Assembly (NCBI GenBank): GCA_030765045.1 | Contig: CM060961.1 | Span: 144,590,538 to 144,654,537, forward strand | Length of the DNA: 64,000 nt | Direction: 5' to 3' | Origin: Tenodera sinensis | Taxonomy: Eukaryota > Arthropoda > Insecta > Mantodea > Mantidae | In this document: piece by piece, positions 41,743 through 52,376 of the stretch | How the letters are laid out: each line of letters starts with the position of its first letter | Position numbering within the stretch: position 1 is the first letter of the stretch | Program-made: the position numbers and the translations under genes | Notes under the pieces: generated by a model | What the model saw: only the letters and a program-made list of their open reading frames with translations | What the model was told of the DNA's origin: nothing | Databases searched by the model: none

Positions 41743-44424
41743 CTAAAACATCTTAATTCTAGTGTGTTTCCGATGCTTCGGCTCACCTTTGCCAATATTG
41801 GCAATGACGTAATTGTCATGGTTTCTGATGCGCGCCCACGCGACAGCGGCTCTTTTCGCTATTGCCTCGGAAATGGTTAGGATCTGGGTTTCCTGGTGAA
41901 GGGTTCGGTTAGTGGTTAGGATGGGAGCAGAGAGGATTTTCCGGAGGGAGAGGTTTTGGAGGGTTTGGATAGTCTTCAAGGCGGTTTTTGAGGCGTTTGC
42001 CCAGGCCACACACGCGTAAAGAACCACTGACAGGATGAAAGCCTTATACAGGACGAGTTTGGACTTCAATTGCAACTGTTTGCTGCGGAAGATGGGGGCG
42101 CATAACTTTAGCCGCTGTCTGCCTTTGTTGGCGCTATTTTTTATGTGGGTGGACCAGCACATTGTGCGGTCCAAGGTAACCCCTAGATATTTAACTTGCC
42201 GACGGCAATGCAATACCTGACCACCGACCGTTAGGTCCATTGCCAAAGTGTGATGCCTCTTAGAGAAATGAATCAGCTGGCATTTGTTGGGATTAATTTT
42301 GATTTTCCAGTCATGTTGCCATGAAAGGAAGTTGTTAACATAACGTTGCATTTCTGCAAGGCCGAAACGGGGATTTCTATGGTGGTTGTATATTGCAGTG
42401 TCGTCGGCGTACATGGCTACCTTACATCTGGCGTCCACTGGGAAATCGTTGGTGAATAATATGTACAAAAAGGGTGACATGATTGCCCCTTGTGGGACGC
42501 CAGCCCGCATCACTCTCTCCCGTGAGGAGGAGCGGCCCACTTGGACGTAAAACTTCCGTTTTTCTAAAAAATTGTGCAGCAAATATAGATAATTTTGAAG
42601 AGCCGGGAAATTGTGGTGCAGTTTGTAAATAAGGCCATTGTGCCAGCACCGGTCGAATGCGGCTTCTACGTCCAGAAATAGCGCCAACGTTGAAGCCCCA
42701 TTGTTAAATTGCTCTGTTACGTCATCAGTTAATCTCAAAAGCTGTAAATCAGTTGAATGTCCTTTTCGAAAACCAAACTGTGAATTTGATAGTTCATGTG
42801 ATTCCGAAACATGTTTTTGAAGTCGAGAAAGTATAAGTTTTTCGAGCAATTTACCAATAGTAGACAAGAGACTAATGGGGCGGTAGTTTTGCGGTTGTCT
42901 GGTGCTTTTTCCTTGCTTTGGGAGCATAATTACCTTGGCTCGTTTCCAGGTAGAGGGGAAATAGCCTTGCTGCAGACAGGCGTTAAAAATTTTAGTCAGT
43001 TGCACCAGGGCTTTTCTCGGGAGATGCTTAAGTTCCTCATTAGTCACTTTGTCTGGGCCGGCAGCTTTCCCATTAGGTAATTTCCTAATGAGCTTGTAAA
43101 CTTCCTGCGGTGTTATGATGGGTAGTTGTTGCTCTTGCTTCTGCGCCACCCAGGTTTGTACCCATGTCTGTACCTCCCGTTCTATATCTCGGTTGGTAAC
43201 TGGGTTTTCGCTGAATCTATCTTCAAGACAGTCAGCGAAGACCTCGGCTTTCTCCTCTTCGGAGAAGTGCAGGCCGCCATGAGTGTGCAGCGCCTCAGTT
43301 GCGGAGTTGACGTTCGTGGAGACTTTAAATGCCTTTAATAATTTCCACAAGGAAGAGTCCGAATGGGTGGTACTCAGCATTTTGTTTTCCCACTGTTCAG
43401 TTTTGTTGATTTTAATTTGATGCCGAATGATGTTGCGTAGCCATTTTGCTAGCACTTTGTATTCAGGCTGACGGGTGTACCGCCACAGTCTTGTCAAGCG
43501 TCGTCTCCGCGCAATGAGTTGCTCTACCTCGGGGTACGTGCAAAAACCGGGTGGTCTTGTGGTGTAAGTGGTAGCGTTTCTCTTGGCCGTGTGTATCGAG
43601 GCAGTAAAGTTTTCAATGGCGACATCTATGTCTGCCTCGCTGTAGTATGACAGCCTGGGTTGCGCCATCCCGTGCATTTCCGTGGTAAACTTATTCCAAT
43701 CGGTCTCAGCCCTCCTTCGAGGCCCAGGGGCACCGGCCGGAATGCCACCCTGTATATCGAAGTGCACGGGAAGATGGTCAGAGTCCAGGCTGTGATACAC
43801 TGTGAAGTTAATTAAAGGCGTCGCATTTTTTGTTAGTACGAAGTCCAAAATTTCGGGGTCAAAGTGCCCCGATCTGTGCCAAAATGTGGGGTCTGGGGGA
43901 AGATGTACCTCTAAGTCGTCATTATCTGTTATAAGTTCAACCAGGAGATTTCCAGCCGCGTTTGCCCGGCGTGAAAACCACCAGGGGTGCCGAGCGTTGA
44001 AATCTCCTGCAATTATAACGTGCTCCTCTAAAGCGAGGATTTGTTCGAGGTCAGGTATGAAATTTAAGGAGTTGGGGGGCCGGTAGAGCGCTACCAGCAT
44101 CACCGTTTGATTATTTACACGGGTTTTAAGTGCTGTGCACTCTAACGCTGCCATTGCAGGTAGCGTAACAGAAGCATGAGCAACAGTGTTTCTGAGCAAA
44201 ATAGCAGTACCTCCCCCCTGTCTGCCAGTTCTGTCGTTCCGAAAGATTTGATACCCCTGGAGCTTAAAAGTGTGCTCTTGCTGTAATTTTGTTTCGCAAA
44301 TGAATGCGACATCAATTTTGTTACGCCGCAGGTAGTTTTCAAGTTCGTGTTGCTTCCTGTGGATGCCATCTGCATTCCACAGGAGTGCACGCGTTAAAGT
44401 TATGCCTCCCCTTGAAGTTGCCAT
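41743..44424 (-). CDS. A6 ORF2: AP endonuclease plus reverse transcriptase, intact
   Basis: 893 residues. The endonuclease at about 1-225 has WNAD 16-19, CETK 43-46, GRQGGGTA 67-74, GDFNARHPWW 140-149 and SDHLPV 215-220. The RT at about 450-750 has NYRPISLL 513-520, FGFRKGHST 550-558, motif A Asp 585 in FLDVEAAFDRCWH, GVPQG 642-646 and YADD 672-675. The C-terminal region carries AWANASKTALKTIQTLQNLSLR. Motif order and sequence place it in the Jockey clade. The ATG is the first codon after the ORF1 stop (TAAATG). No stops or frameshifts are seen. A7 contains the same ORF2 from about residue 257 on. Confidence 0.95.
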   Translation of the reverse strand: MATSRGGITLTRALLWNADGIHRKQHELENYLRRNKIDVAFICETKLQQEHTFKLQGYQIFRNDRTGRQGGGTAILLRNTVAHASVTLPAMAALECTALKTRVNNQTVMLVALYRPPNSLNFIPDLEQILALEEHVIIAGDFNARHPWWFSRRANAAGNLLVELITDNDDLEVHLPPDPTFWHRSGHFDPEILDFVLTKNATPLINFTVYHSLDSDHLPVHFDIQGGIPAGAPGPRRRAETDWNKFTTEMHGMAQPRLSYYSEADIDVAIENFTASIHTAKRNATTYTTRPPGFCTYPEVEQLIARRRRLTRLWRYTRQPEYKVLAKWLRNIIRHQIKINKTEQWENKMLSTTHSDSSLWKLLKAFKVSTNVNSATEALHTHGGLHFSEEEKAEVFADCLEDRFSENPVTNRDIEREVQTWVQTWVAQKQEQQLPIITPQEVYKLIRKLPNGKAAGPDKVTNEELKHLPRKALVQLTKIFNACLQQGYFPSTWKRAKVIMLPKQGKSTRQPQNYRPISLLSTIGKLLEKLILSRLQKHVSESHELSNSQFGFRKGHSTDLQLLRLTDDVTEQFNNGASTLALFLDVEAAFDRCWHNGLIYKLHHNFPALQNYLYLLHNFLEKRKFYVQVGRSSSRERVMRAGVPQGAIMSPFLYILFTNDFPVDARCKVAMYADDTAIYNHHRNPRFGLAEMQRYVNNFLSWQHDWKIKINPNKCQLIHFSKRHHTLAMDLTVGGQVLHCRRQVKYLGVTLDRTMCWSTHIKNSANKGRQRLKLCAPIFRSKQLQLKSKLVLYKAFILSVVLYACVAWANASKTALKTIQTLQNLSLRKILSAPILTTNRTLHQETQILTISEAIAKRAAVAWARIRNHDNYVIANIGKGEPKHRKHTRIKMF

Positions 44425-46155
44425 TTACTCGAAGAGAGTGGTAACCAAACATATGATGGCTTCCAGCTTCTCCATGGTATCGTTGCAGCTTTTTAATCTT
44501 GCGATTATGGGCCGCAACTTTGGTAGTAGTACTGGGAGGTTTAAATCCTTGAAGAGGCTGAAAATTTCTTTCAAACCTCCCAGGTCGCTAGTGGGTGCCT
44601 CTGAGGGCTGGGGTTGTGGAGGGGGACCATTTGGCGGTTGCGCGGGTGCATTTTGCCCTCCGGCGGCTCCTGCAAAAGAGGTGCCTTTTTGGACCAGGGC
44701 CGGGTAGGGGATGGGGCGTGGCCCTGGTTGGGTACCAGGAGAGTTCCTGACTGCGGCTGCCAGTTGACGGCGATGGCGTTCCATCTTAAATGTTTCACAC
44801 CCCCTGTAGCTGGCAGGATGCGCTTCCCCACAGTTCGCACAGTGGGGTACAGTGTCTTCCTTGGCCTTTTTTGGGCAGTCAGCTAGGCGGTGGATGCCAC
44901 CGCAAAGAACACACCGGGAGGTCATGTGACAATTTTTAAAGGTATGGCCTAATTGTTGGCAGTTAAAACACTGCGTGATGTTCTGGAAGGTTTTTAAGAC
45001 CTCCACGGTGACCATCATATGGCACACTTCTCTTTCCTGTATGAGCTTTTGGTTATCAGCGGTTCTATCTACGCTTACCTGGTAATTTGAAAGAGGTCTG
45101 CCACGGGACACCATTTGTCGCACCTGAACGCCGGTGTAACCCTTCTGCTCCAGGTCCTCCTTTATGTATTCCACCTGTAGATCTGCAGGAAGGCGTTTAA
45201 TAACGTAACGCAGGGGCTGGTCGCTTCTGGGCGTAAAACTGTAGCATTCAACACCGGCGTTCGTCAGGAGCTGCATTGTGGGGGCGGAGTCCTGTTTCTT
45301 CTGGAGGAAGAGCTTTAGGCAATCCCTCGTTGTCTGTAGTTTATATGACCCGTTCTGTAGTTTGTTGCGTAAGAGTTGGAGAACCTTAACTGTTTGTTTT
45401 ATGTCTGGTATAATGATCCTGGGTGGTTTTTGGTTGTCGTTTGTAGTGGTCGTCGGGGCTGTAGGTGTGGCTGTTGAGGTGGATGGGACCGGGTTTGAGG
45501 GTCGGGGAGGGGGGCGGGTTTTTGTTGGGGTCTTCTGGTGTGGTGGGATCTTTGGTTTGTGAAGTTGGAAGGGGTTCTGTGAGGGTGTGGGAAGTGCTGG
45601 ATAGTCTGCTTCCTCGCGTTCTGCTACCTGTAGTGGTGCAAACGAGTTGTGTAGAGCGAGGGGGTGGGGCGGTGTAGCTTGTCTTAGTTGCCTCTTGGTG
45701 CTCGAAGACTGGCCGGGACGTTCACCGTCGGAGTCGCTATCGTTCTCTCTGGTACGCTTTTTCTTCGGCGTAGCTGTCTTCCACCCCTCACTCTGCTTAA
45801 CAAGTTCGCGTTTCTTTACTGCGTAATCTTTGTAGCAGTACGCGAGGTCCTGTGAGAATCTGGTAAAGTTTGTAGAATCAGCATCGAGGTTTGCCAGTAT
45901 GCTGTTGTAGTATGCTATTTCGTTTTGAATGTCCTCCACTTCTTTTTGCAGTTTTTCCAGGGATCGTGCCTTTCGCTCTTCCTCCTGTGTCTGTTGGTGT
46001 TGTCTCATGTCGTCCGCGAATATGGGTGGGGAGGGCTGGACAAGTGCTGCCATGGCTGTGGTGGCGGAATCTATAAATATGGGTGCTTGCGCGCCGCTCT
46101 CTGCCAGTCTGCTGCTAGCGGCCGGCGTGTCTGTATGTTGTCCGGCTGATGCCAT
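44425..46155 (-). CDS. A6 ORF1: gag-like nucleic-acid-binding protein, intact
   Basis: 576 residues. An Ala/Pro-rich start is followed by a coiled-coil-like stretch (about 57-85, EEERKARSLEKLQKEVEDIQ), a Ser/Asp/Lys-rich segment, a Pro/Thr linker (205-240) and a PRE_C2HC-like domain (about 241-350). Three zinc knuckles follow: CFNCQQLGHTFKNC 396-409, CVLCGGIHRLADC 415-427 and CANCGEAHPASYRGC 439-453. A helical C-terminal tail ends in VTTLFE. It resembles ORF1 of Drosophila X/Jockey-type elements. Its role is to bind element RNA and form the ribonucleoprotein. Confidence 0.93.
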   Translation of the reverse strand: MASAGQHTDTPAASSRLAESGAQAPIFIDSATTAMAALVQPSPPIFADDMRQHQQTQEEERKARSLEKLQKEVEDIQNEIAYYNSILANLDADSTNFTRFSQDLAYCYKDYAVKKRELVKQSEGWKTATPKKKRTRENDSDSDGERPGQSSSTKRQLRQATPPHPLALHNSFAPLQVAEREEADYPALPTPSQNPFQLHKPKIPPHQKTPTKTRPPPRPSNPVPSTSTATPTAPTTTTNDNQKPPRIIIPDIKQTVKVLQLLRNKLQNGSYKLQTTRDCLKLFLQKKQDSAPTMQLLTNAGVECYSFTPRSDQPLRYVIKRLPADLQVEYIKEDLEQKGYTGVQVRQMVSRGRPLSNYQVSVDRTADNQKLIQEREVCHMMVTVEVLKTFQNITQCFNCQQLGHTFKNCHMTSRCVLCGGIHRLADCPKKAKEDTVPHCANCGEAHPASYRGCETFKMERHRRQLAAAVRNSPGTQPGPRPIPYPALVQKGTSFAGAAGGQNAPAQPPNGPPPQPQPSEAPTSDLGGLKEIFSLFKDLNLPVLLPKLRPIIARLKSCNDTMEKLEAIICLVTTLFE

Positions 46156-46586
46156 AGTTGCACACTCTCTGTGCGCGGGGGAACGCTAGGCGCGCCCCAC
46201 GCGGTATTTAACACTATGTCTAACACTAAGCACTTGTCACTATACATAAACCAAAAACACAGATTAGCTAAAGATGTTATGTACACGGAGAAACTGATGT
46301 TATATACACTTGTTTAATATGACGCGTTAATATATACACTCACTTCGAAATCCTGAGCTCACTGTACTGTACACTTCACATAAATCACAAAATTAACACT
46401 GTATACACAGATACACTTCTTGCAGTGTAGTTCCAACGCCCGGCGATGGCCGTGAAGATCACACCGCTAGCGGCGGGCCGGTTGCCGCGCTCTCGCAACT
46501 TCTCGCTCCCTGCTACGCTGGACTAGTCACGAACCGCACTTACTACCTGCTCGACTCTCTCTCTCTGTTGAACCTCTGCATGAACT
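46156..46586 (-). promoter_or_regulatory. A6 5' UTR (probable internal promoter region)
   Basis: About 430 bp lie between the upstream duplication and the ORF1 ATG. The segment is mixed in composition with an AT-rich centre and a GC-rich start. Non-LTR elements of this clade carry internal promoters here; I see no decisive motif. It is not similar by eye to the A8 5' UTR, so the two subfamilies may have different promoters. Confidence 0.5.
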
Positions 46587-46596
46587 CGACTGAGTG

Positions 46597-46888
46597 AACT
46601 TGAACTTGAACTTATTTATTGAAACTAAAACATTTGCCTGGTGCCGGTACAAAAGGGCCCGGCTTACAGGCTCAAATTAACATTATTTATATTATTTACA
46701 AAGTTTACAAGTGGATTCGTGTTATCTGTGTTTCCTTTAAAACCCATACAGTGGGCAGCTTTAGCCCACCGAGAACAGTTTTATTTTGTATGTTCAATGT
46801 CTTGTTTGTTTCTTTTGATCGTTTTTTGTTTATGTACACTCATCCACGCGCTCATTCACTCCTGGGCATACCACACATATGTCCCATC

Positions 46889-46936
<48 letters not shown>

Positions 46937-49043
46937 GTATATACATATTTACACACACTGCATTATATACACTTTACTATATACAGTTTTTCCGCAGTTT
47001 TCCTGTGCGGACCAGGTTGCAGCTCCTGACTGGTTCCCTGGGATGCAGGCCTCTGAGGTAGCGTGTGTGCGGCCTAGGGCCCCTCTTTGCGCGGACGCAC
47101 ATCAGTCGGTGAGCCGAACAACGTCTAAAACATCTTAATTCTAGTGTGTTTCCGATGCTTCGGCTCACCTTTGCCAATATTGGCAATGACGTAATTGTCA
47201 TGGTTTCTGATGCGCGCCCACGCGACAGCGGCTCTTTTCGCTATTGCCTCGGAAATGGTTAGGATCTGGGTTTCCTGGTGAAGGGTTCGGTTAGTGGTTA
47301 GGATGGGAGCAGAGAGGATTTTCCGGAGGGAGAGGTTTTGGAGGGTTTGGATAGTCTTCAAGGCGGTTTTTGAGGCGTTTGCCCAGGCCACACACGCGTA
47401 AAGAACCACTGACAGGATGAAAGCCTTATACAGGACGAGTTTGGACTTCAATTGCAACTGTTTGCTGCGGAAGATGGGGGCGCATAACTTTAGCCGCTGT
47501 CTGCCTTTGTTGGCGCTATTTTTTATGTGGGTGGACCAGCACATTGTGCGGTCCAAGGTAACCCCTAGATATTTAACTTGCCGACGGCAATGCAATACCT
47601 GACCACCGACCGTTAGGTCCATTGCCAAAGTGTGATGCCTCTTAGAGAAATGAATCAGCTGGCATTTGTTGGGATTAATTTTGATTTTCCAGTCATGTTG
47701 CCATGAAAGGAAGTTGTTAACATAACGTTGCATTTCTGCAAGGCCGAAACGGGGATTTCTATGGTGGTTGTATATTGCAGTGTCGTCGGCGTACATGGCT
47801 ACCTTACATCTGGCGTCCACTGGGAAATCGTTGGTGAATAATATGTACAAAAAGGGTGACATGATTGCCCCTTGTGGGACGCCAGCCCGCATCACTCTCT
47901 CCCGTGAGGAGGAGCGGCCCACTTGGACGTAAAACTTCCGTTTTTCTAAAAAATTGTGCAGCAAATATAGATAATTTTGAAGAGCCGGGAAATTGTGGTG
48001 CAGTTTGTAAATAAGGCCATTGTGCCAGCACCGGTCGAATGCGGCTTCTACGTCCAGAAATAGCGCCAACGTTGAAGCCCCATTGTTAAATTGCTCTGTT
48101 ACGTCATCAGTTAATCTCAAAAGCTGTAAATCAGTTGAATGTCCTTTTCGAAAACCAAACTGTGAATTTGATAGTTCATGTGATTCCGAAACATGTTTTT
48201 GAAGTCGAGAAAGTATAAGTTTTTCGAGCAATTTACCAATAGTAGACAAGAGACTAATGGGGCGGTAGTTTTGCGGTTGTCTGGTGCTTTTTCCTTGCTT
48301 TGGGAGCATAATTACCTTGGCTCGTTTCCAGGTAGAGGGGAAATAGCCTTGCTGCAGACAGGCGTTAAAAATTTTAGTCAGTTGCACCAGGGCTTTTCTC
48401 GGGAGATGCTTAAGTTCCTCATTAGTCACTTTGTCTGGGCCGGCAGCTTTCCCATTAGGTAATTTCCTAATGAGCTTGTAAACTTCCTGCGGTGTTATGA
48501 TGGGTAGTTGTTGCTCTTGCTTCTGCGCCACCCAGGTTTGTACCCATGTCTGTACCTCCCGTTCTATATCTCGGTTGGTAACTGGGTTTTCGCTGAATCT
48601 ATCTTCAAGACAGTCAGCGAAGACCTCGGCTTTCTCCTCTTCGGAGAAGTGCAGGCCGCCATGAGTGTGCAGCGCCTCAGTTGCGGAGTTGACGTTCGTG
48701 GAGACTTTAAATGCCTTTAATAATTTCCACAAGGAAGAGTCCGAATGGGTGGTACTCAGCATTTTGTTTTCCCACTGTTCAGTTTTGTTGATTTTAATTT
48801 GATGCCGAATGATGTTGCGTAGCCATTTTGCTAGCACTTTGTATTCAGGCTGACGGGTGTACCGCCACAGTCTTGTCAAGCGTCGTCTCCGCGCAATGAG
48901 TTGCTCTACCTCGGGGTACGTGCAAAAACCGGGTGGTCTTGTGGTGTAAGTGGTAGCGTTTCTCTTGGCCGTGTGTATCGAGGCAGTAAAGTTTTCAATG
49001 GCGACATCTATGTCTGCCTCGCTGTAGTATGACAGCCTGGGTT
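46597..49043 (-). mobile_element. A7: 5'-truncated A element in tandem with A6
   Basis: A7 is almost identical to A6 from the ORF2 interior to the 3' end, including the 3' UTR and CA repeat, and differs by one extra TTGAAC unit and small indels. It is flanked by GACTGAGTG at 46588-46596 and 49045-49053, the same 9-bp target used by A6. One extra G lies at its 5' junction. It is inserted between A6 and the 5' half of B4. Confidence 0.92.
47125..49043 (-). pseudogene. A7 ORF2, N-terminally truncated but open
   Basis: About 639 codons are open from just before YYSEADIDVAIENF to the normal stop, including DVEAAFDRCWH, GVPQGAIMSP and MYADDTAIY. The endonuclease is missing. At 49043 the frame continues from B4 ORF1, so a transcript of B4 would end ORF1 with about 10 foreign residues and a stop at 49008. 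The Met at 48879 is internal. Confidence 0.9.
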
Positions 49044-49044
49044 C

Positions 49045-50858
49045 GACTGAGTGCTTGTTGTGTGGGTCCTACTTATAGAGCCAGTCTGTGATGACGGGCC
49101 AGCGCTGATTGGCTGCGCTGTTGCTGTTGCCTGGTTGGCTGTAGCGGCTGGTGCCTGATTGGCTGGTGCAGTTGGTGGGGGAAATTGGGTAACACTTTTG
49201 TTACCTGCCTCCACCGTGGCTGGTTCTGGCTCTGCACTTACAGTCACATGAGCCTTTCTCCCCTTCCTCCTCTTTTTAGGAGGACGTTTGTCCTTTGGGG
49301 CAGCACTGGGGGGTGGCACAGGATGTTTTGTGCCCACCTTTGGGGTGACGCTTGGGACTGGCGTTGTCTTTTGACTGACAACTTGGTTCTGTGGGGTTGC
49401 TTCTGCACTCTCGGCCCGTACTAGGGCACTTTCGTGCTCCGACATTGCCTGTGCAAAAGACACCCCCTGTCGGATCTCTGGTACTTTGCCCTGTCTTCCT
49501 TGCATAATTGCAAGTCGCTTTGGGCAACCACGATAGATGCCAATGTGGCTCCCGTCGCAGTTTGCACACTTTTTATTCTCTATTGGTGTCGGGCAATCCT
49601 TCACCAGGTGCTCACCCGCACAGCGAAGGCAATTGAGTTGCCTCTCACAAGCATGACTCGAGTGGTGAAAGCCCAAGCAGTTGTAGCATTGGGCTGGTCC
49701 CTCTCTGCTGTGGTAGGGCTCAATGGTGACCATCGTGTTATACAAATGAGTCACCTGGTCGATTTTTGGGGTTCCCTCCCCCTGTTTTTCAACTACCACT
49801 AAAAATAGTGGCAGGGGTACCTTGGTGGGTTTCCCCTCTTTTACCTTTGTGGTGGTTAGTTGCACCACGGACCTCGGTTTGATTCCGTGTTCGTCCTGTA
49901 GGCCGTCACGGATATCCTGGGGGTCTGTCTCAGAATTAAGACCCCTGACAACTCTGCGAACCACGTGGGGACGCTGAAGCGAGTAAGTGTGGAACTTAAT
50001 TCCACTCTCTTTCAGTACCCCTTTCGCGGCCTTGTGGTCGTCAGAGGTAGTGGTTCTGATGACAACCCGTCCTGGATGCCGGGTTGCCTGGAAATTGGCC
50101 TTTAACTGCCGTCTCAGTTCCTTCATTACCTTTATGTGGTTCGGGAACGGATCAGACACAATCGGAGGGATTCTACCCTCCTTTTGTGAGGCCTGGTTTG
50201 GGGCGAGCGCTGCAGTTGCAGATGTTGATGAAGCAGGAGTCCCTTCCGGCTTTGAACCGGAAGATCTCCTCCTGCGGTTCTGCACTACAACGAAGCCGTC
50301 GTCATCCGGTGTTGTAGGTGCTGGGACAGGGGTCATAGGTACTGGTGGTGGTGTGACAGGGACTGCTGTCCCTTGGTTCACAAGGCCAATAGCCTTTTTA
50401 GCCTTCGGCCTGTTCTTGGCCCTGAGGAGCGTCTTGGCTTTCGCCTTGACGATGTTCACCCTTGGACCGTGGGAAGGGTTCTGGGTAGAGGTACCTATCG
50501 CGTCAGGTCTTACCTTGGCGTTGGTACTCGGCGTGTCTCTAGTCATTGTAGGTGCCATCCGGCATCCCACAGAGGGTTTAACGCCTTGCAACGCGCCTAT
50601 GGGGGTTCCAGTGAACCCCGGGTCCAGGCTAGAGCCTGGTCCCTTGGCTGCAACCATGTGGGCCTGCGGTTTCGTAAGTCCGTCGGTCGGTGCCGAGTCG
50701 GCTCTGGAGTCCTCCATGTCTGGGTGGTGCTGGTTTGAAATAGCTCGCCGAGCTATCTCTAGTAGGGAGGCAAGTAGAGGGCTGATGCCCACTTCCTCCA
50801 CCGCTCCGGATCCCCTCCGGGAAAGGTTGTCTTCTAATACTTCTTTCTTCTTCTCCAA
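49045..50858 (-). pseudogene. B4 ORF1, main part, split by A6/A7
   Basis: About 605 codons start at the ATG at 50858 (MEKKKEVLEDNLSRRGSG). They hold a basic, Pro/Ala-rich N-terminal half, a PRE_C2HC-like region (about 255-385), and three zinc knuckles: CYNCLGFHHSSHAC, CLRCAGEHLVKDC and CANCDGSHIGIYRGC. A Lys/Pro/Thr-rich linker follows. The C-terminal 69 codons are at 41003-41210. No other defect is visible, so it was open before the A insertions. Confidence 0.92.
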
Positions 50859-51059
50859 TTTGGAGTGCCCTAAAATCTGCTATCAGATCTCTTATAGGAC
50901 ACTCCTCGACGAACTAGCGGCGCCCGGCCTGGCTATTACACTATTGAGTTGGCGCGGTGCGTAGTAGCTCCTCCCTGGCGAGAGGTCTCACAGTTGGCTT
51001 TCCCCGTTCTTCCAGTGTCCAGTAGACTAAAGGTGCAGACGATGCGAGTTCCAATCACC
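50859..51059 (-). other. B4 5' UTR
   Basis: About 200 bp correspond to the B2 5' UTR (19830-20027). Shared landmarks are a start near TCG(G/A), ACTCGC, CCTCTCG and CTATAAGAGA(T/C)(C/T)TG before the ORF. Similar 5' ends in two copies support this as the natural element start. Confidence 0.65.
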
Positions 51060-52318
51060 GAATGATGATGGCCATGTGCCTGTTGGTTCTAAGGGGTTTA
51101 TATAGGGGCAGGAGGGGTGGTTGGAAGGGATTGGTCCGCGAGCGGGCTCTGCGCGGTTTCTGGTTGGTCGTTTCCGGCCAGTCAGGTGACGCGCTAATCC
51201 CCTCCAGGGTTCTGGCCGTCAGTCACTCACTGAGAGGTGAACTGAAACAGGTGTTTTCTCTGTTTTGAATACAGATTGTACTTTCGCCTTTCCCGTCTTC
51301 AGAGTTAAACCGCCGGACTTAGGATGTCCTTTGGAAGTCTCTTTGATGGTAGTCGGCGTGGCTCTCTCTGGTCATATTGACCCAGAGTATTCACCAGAGG
51401 GTTAGGGTGGGTCTGGAGTTTGTTGTACATTGTGCGAGCGCGGGTTTTAATCACGTCGATAATGTACGGGATACCGGAGTGTTCATGAAGGATATGGGCA
51501 GGAGATCTCCAGCCGGTATCATAGATCATCCTTAATGCCCGGTTCTGCAGCGTCTGGAGTCTGATGAAGGTGGACTTTGCCACCACTCCCCAGATCTCAC
51601 ATCCGTACAGGACCAGAGGCGGGATAATCGCTCGATACAGCTGGAGCTTCAGGCGTAAGGGCATGGTTTGGGATCTGAATATGGGGTATAGCTGCCGGAG
51701 AGCAGCATGGCCTTGCAGTACTTTGCCCCTGACGTGATATCTATACGTCAGCCGCCGGTCCAGCGTGACCCCGAGATACTTCGCCGTAGTGACCCAGGGG
51801 ATCCGAAGGCGCCGAAGCTCGAGGTCTCGGGGGAGCCGGTTGGCTTTCGTATTCGCCAGGAGATTCGCAGAGCTTTTCTCCGGGTTTATCGACATACGCC
51901 AGTTCTCGCACCATCTACTGATGGCTCGGAGGTGGGCTTGCACTTGTTGGTAACTGTAGCGCGGATTCTTGTTAGTAGCGAAGATCATAAGATCGTCCGC
52001 ATACTGACAGATGAGTGTGTTTGGGTGCGTGGGGAGATCGGCCATGTAAGCTGCAAAGAGCGCCGGTGACAGTACACTGCCCTCGGGGACTCCTGCGCCA
52101 ATGGGCCTCTCTCTAGAGAATGATCCCTCCACCTTCACCCGGAAGCTACGTTCCTGTAGGAAACTAGCCACCAAGTAAATGTATGGAGGGGGGATTTCGT
52201 GCTGTATGAGCTTGTAGACAAGCCCCTTGTGCCAAGTGGTAGAAAATGCCTTTTCCATATCAAGCAATACTGCCACCGTTTTAGCCCTATCCTGGTAAGC
52301 CAGAGAAGCTTTTTCGCC
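51060..52318 (-). mobile_element. B5: B-family fragment (RT end plus part of 3' UTR)
   Basis: This minus-strand B element starts near the RT motif A region and runs through the ORF2 stop into about 245 bp of 3' UTR (51060-51304). There it is cut by the B4 5' end, so the terminal hairpins and repeats are lost. Right of 52318 a separate ~57-bp piece of B-type 3' UTR (52320-52376) follows in the same orientation, showing a further rearrangement. Confidence 0.85.
51305..52318 (-). pseudogene. B5 ORF2 C-terminal fragment
   Basis: About 337 codons are open from before LLDMEKAFSTTWH (motif A, with Val to Met) through GVPEGSVLSP and QYADDLMIFA to the normal C-terminus LPKDILSPAV. The endonuclease and first half of the RT are missing. 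Confidence 0.9.
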
Positions 52319-52376
52319 TCATTCCCACCAGGGTTCTGGCCATCAGTCACTCACTGAGAGGTGAGCTGAAAAGAGT
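52319..52376 (-). mobile_element. small B-family 3' UTR fragment
   Basis: It matches B2 3' UTR sequence at about 14988-15045 (CCACCAGGGTTCTGGCC, CACTCACTGAGAG). It lies between B5 and A8. Confidence 0.75.

Larger units (their letters stand above)
41220..46586 (-). mobile_element. A6: complete A-family retrotransposon, both ORFs open
   Basis: At 5367 bp, A6 has a 5' UTR (about 46156-46586), ORF1, ORF2, a 3' UTR (41220-41742) and TTGAAC terminal repeats. GACTGAGTG flanks it at 41211-41219 and 46588-46596. The 3' UTR has a (CA)n run (about 41507-41550) and stem-loop GTGGGC/GCCCAC (41367-41372 with 41380-41385). It is inserted in sense orientation within B4 ORF1. It is the only copy in the window with everything intact and could be active. 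Confidence 0.93.

Noticed and set aside
51060..52318. A head-to-tail Jockey-type array resembling Drosophila telomeric HeT-A/TART arrays
   Set aside because: B5 and B4 are in the same orientation, but there are no telomeric repeats and no repeated tail-to-head joins, and the rest of the locus is mixed in orientation and nested.
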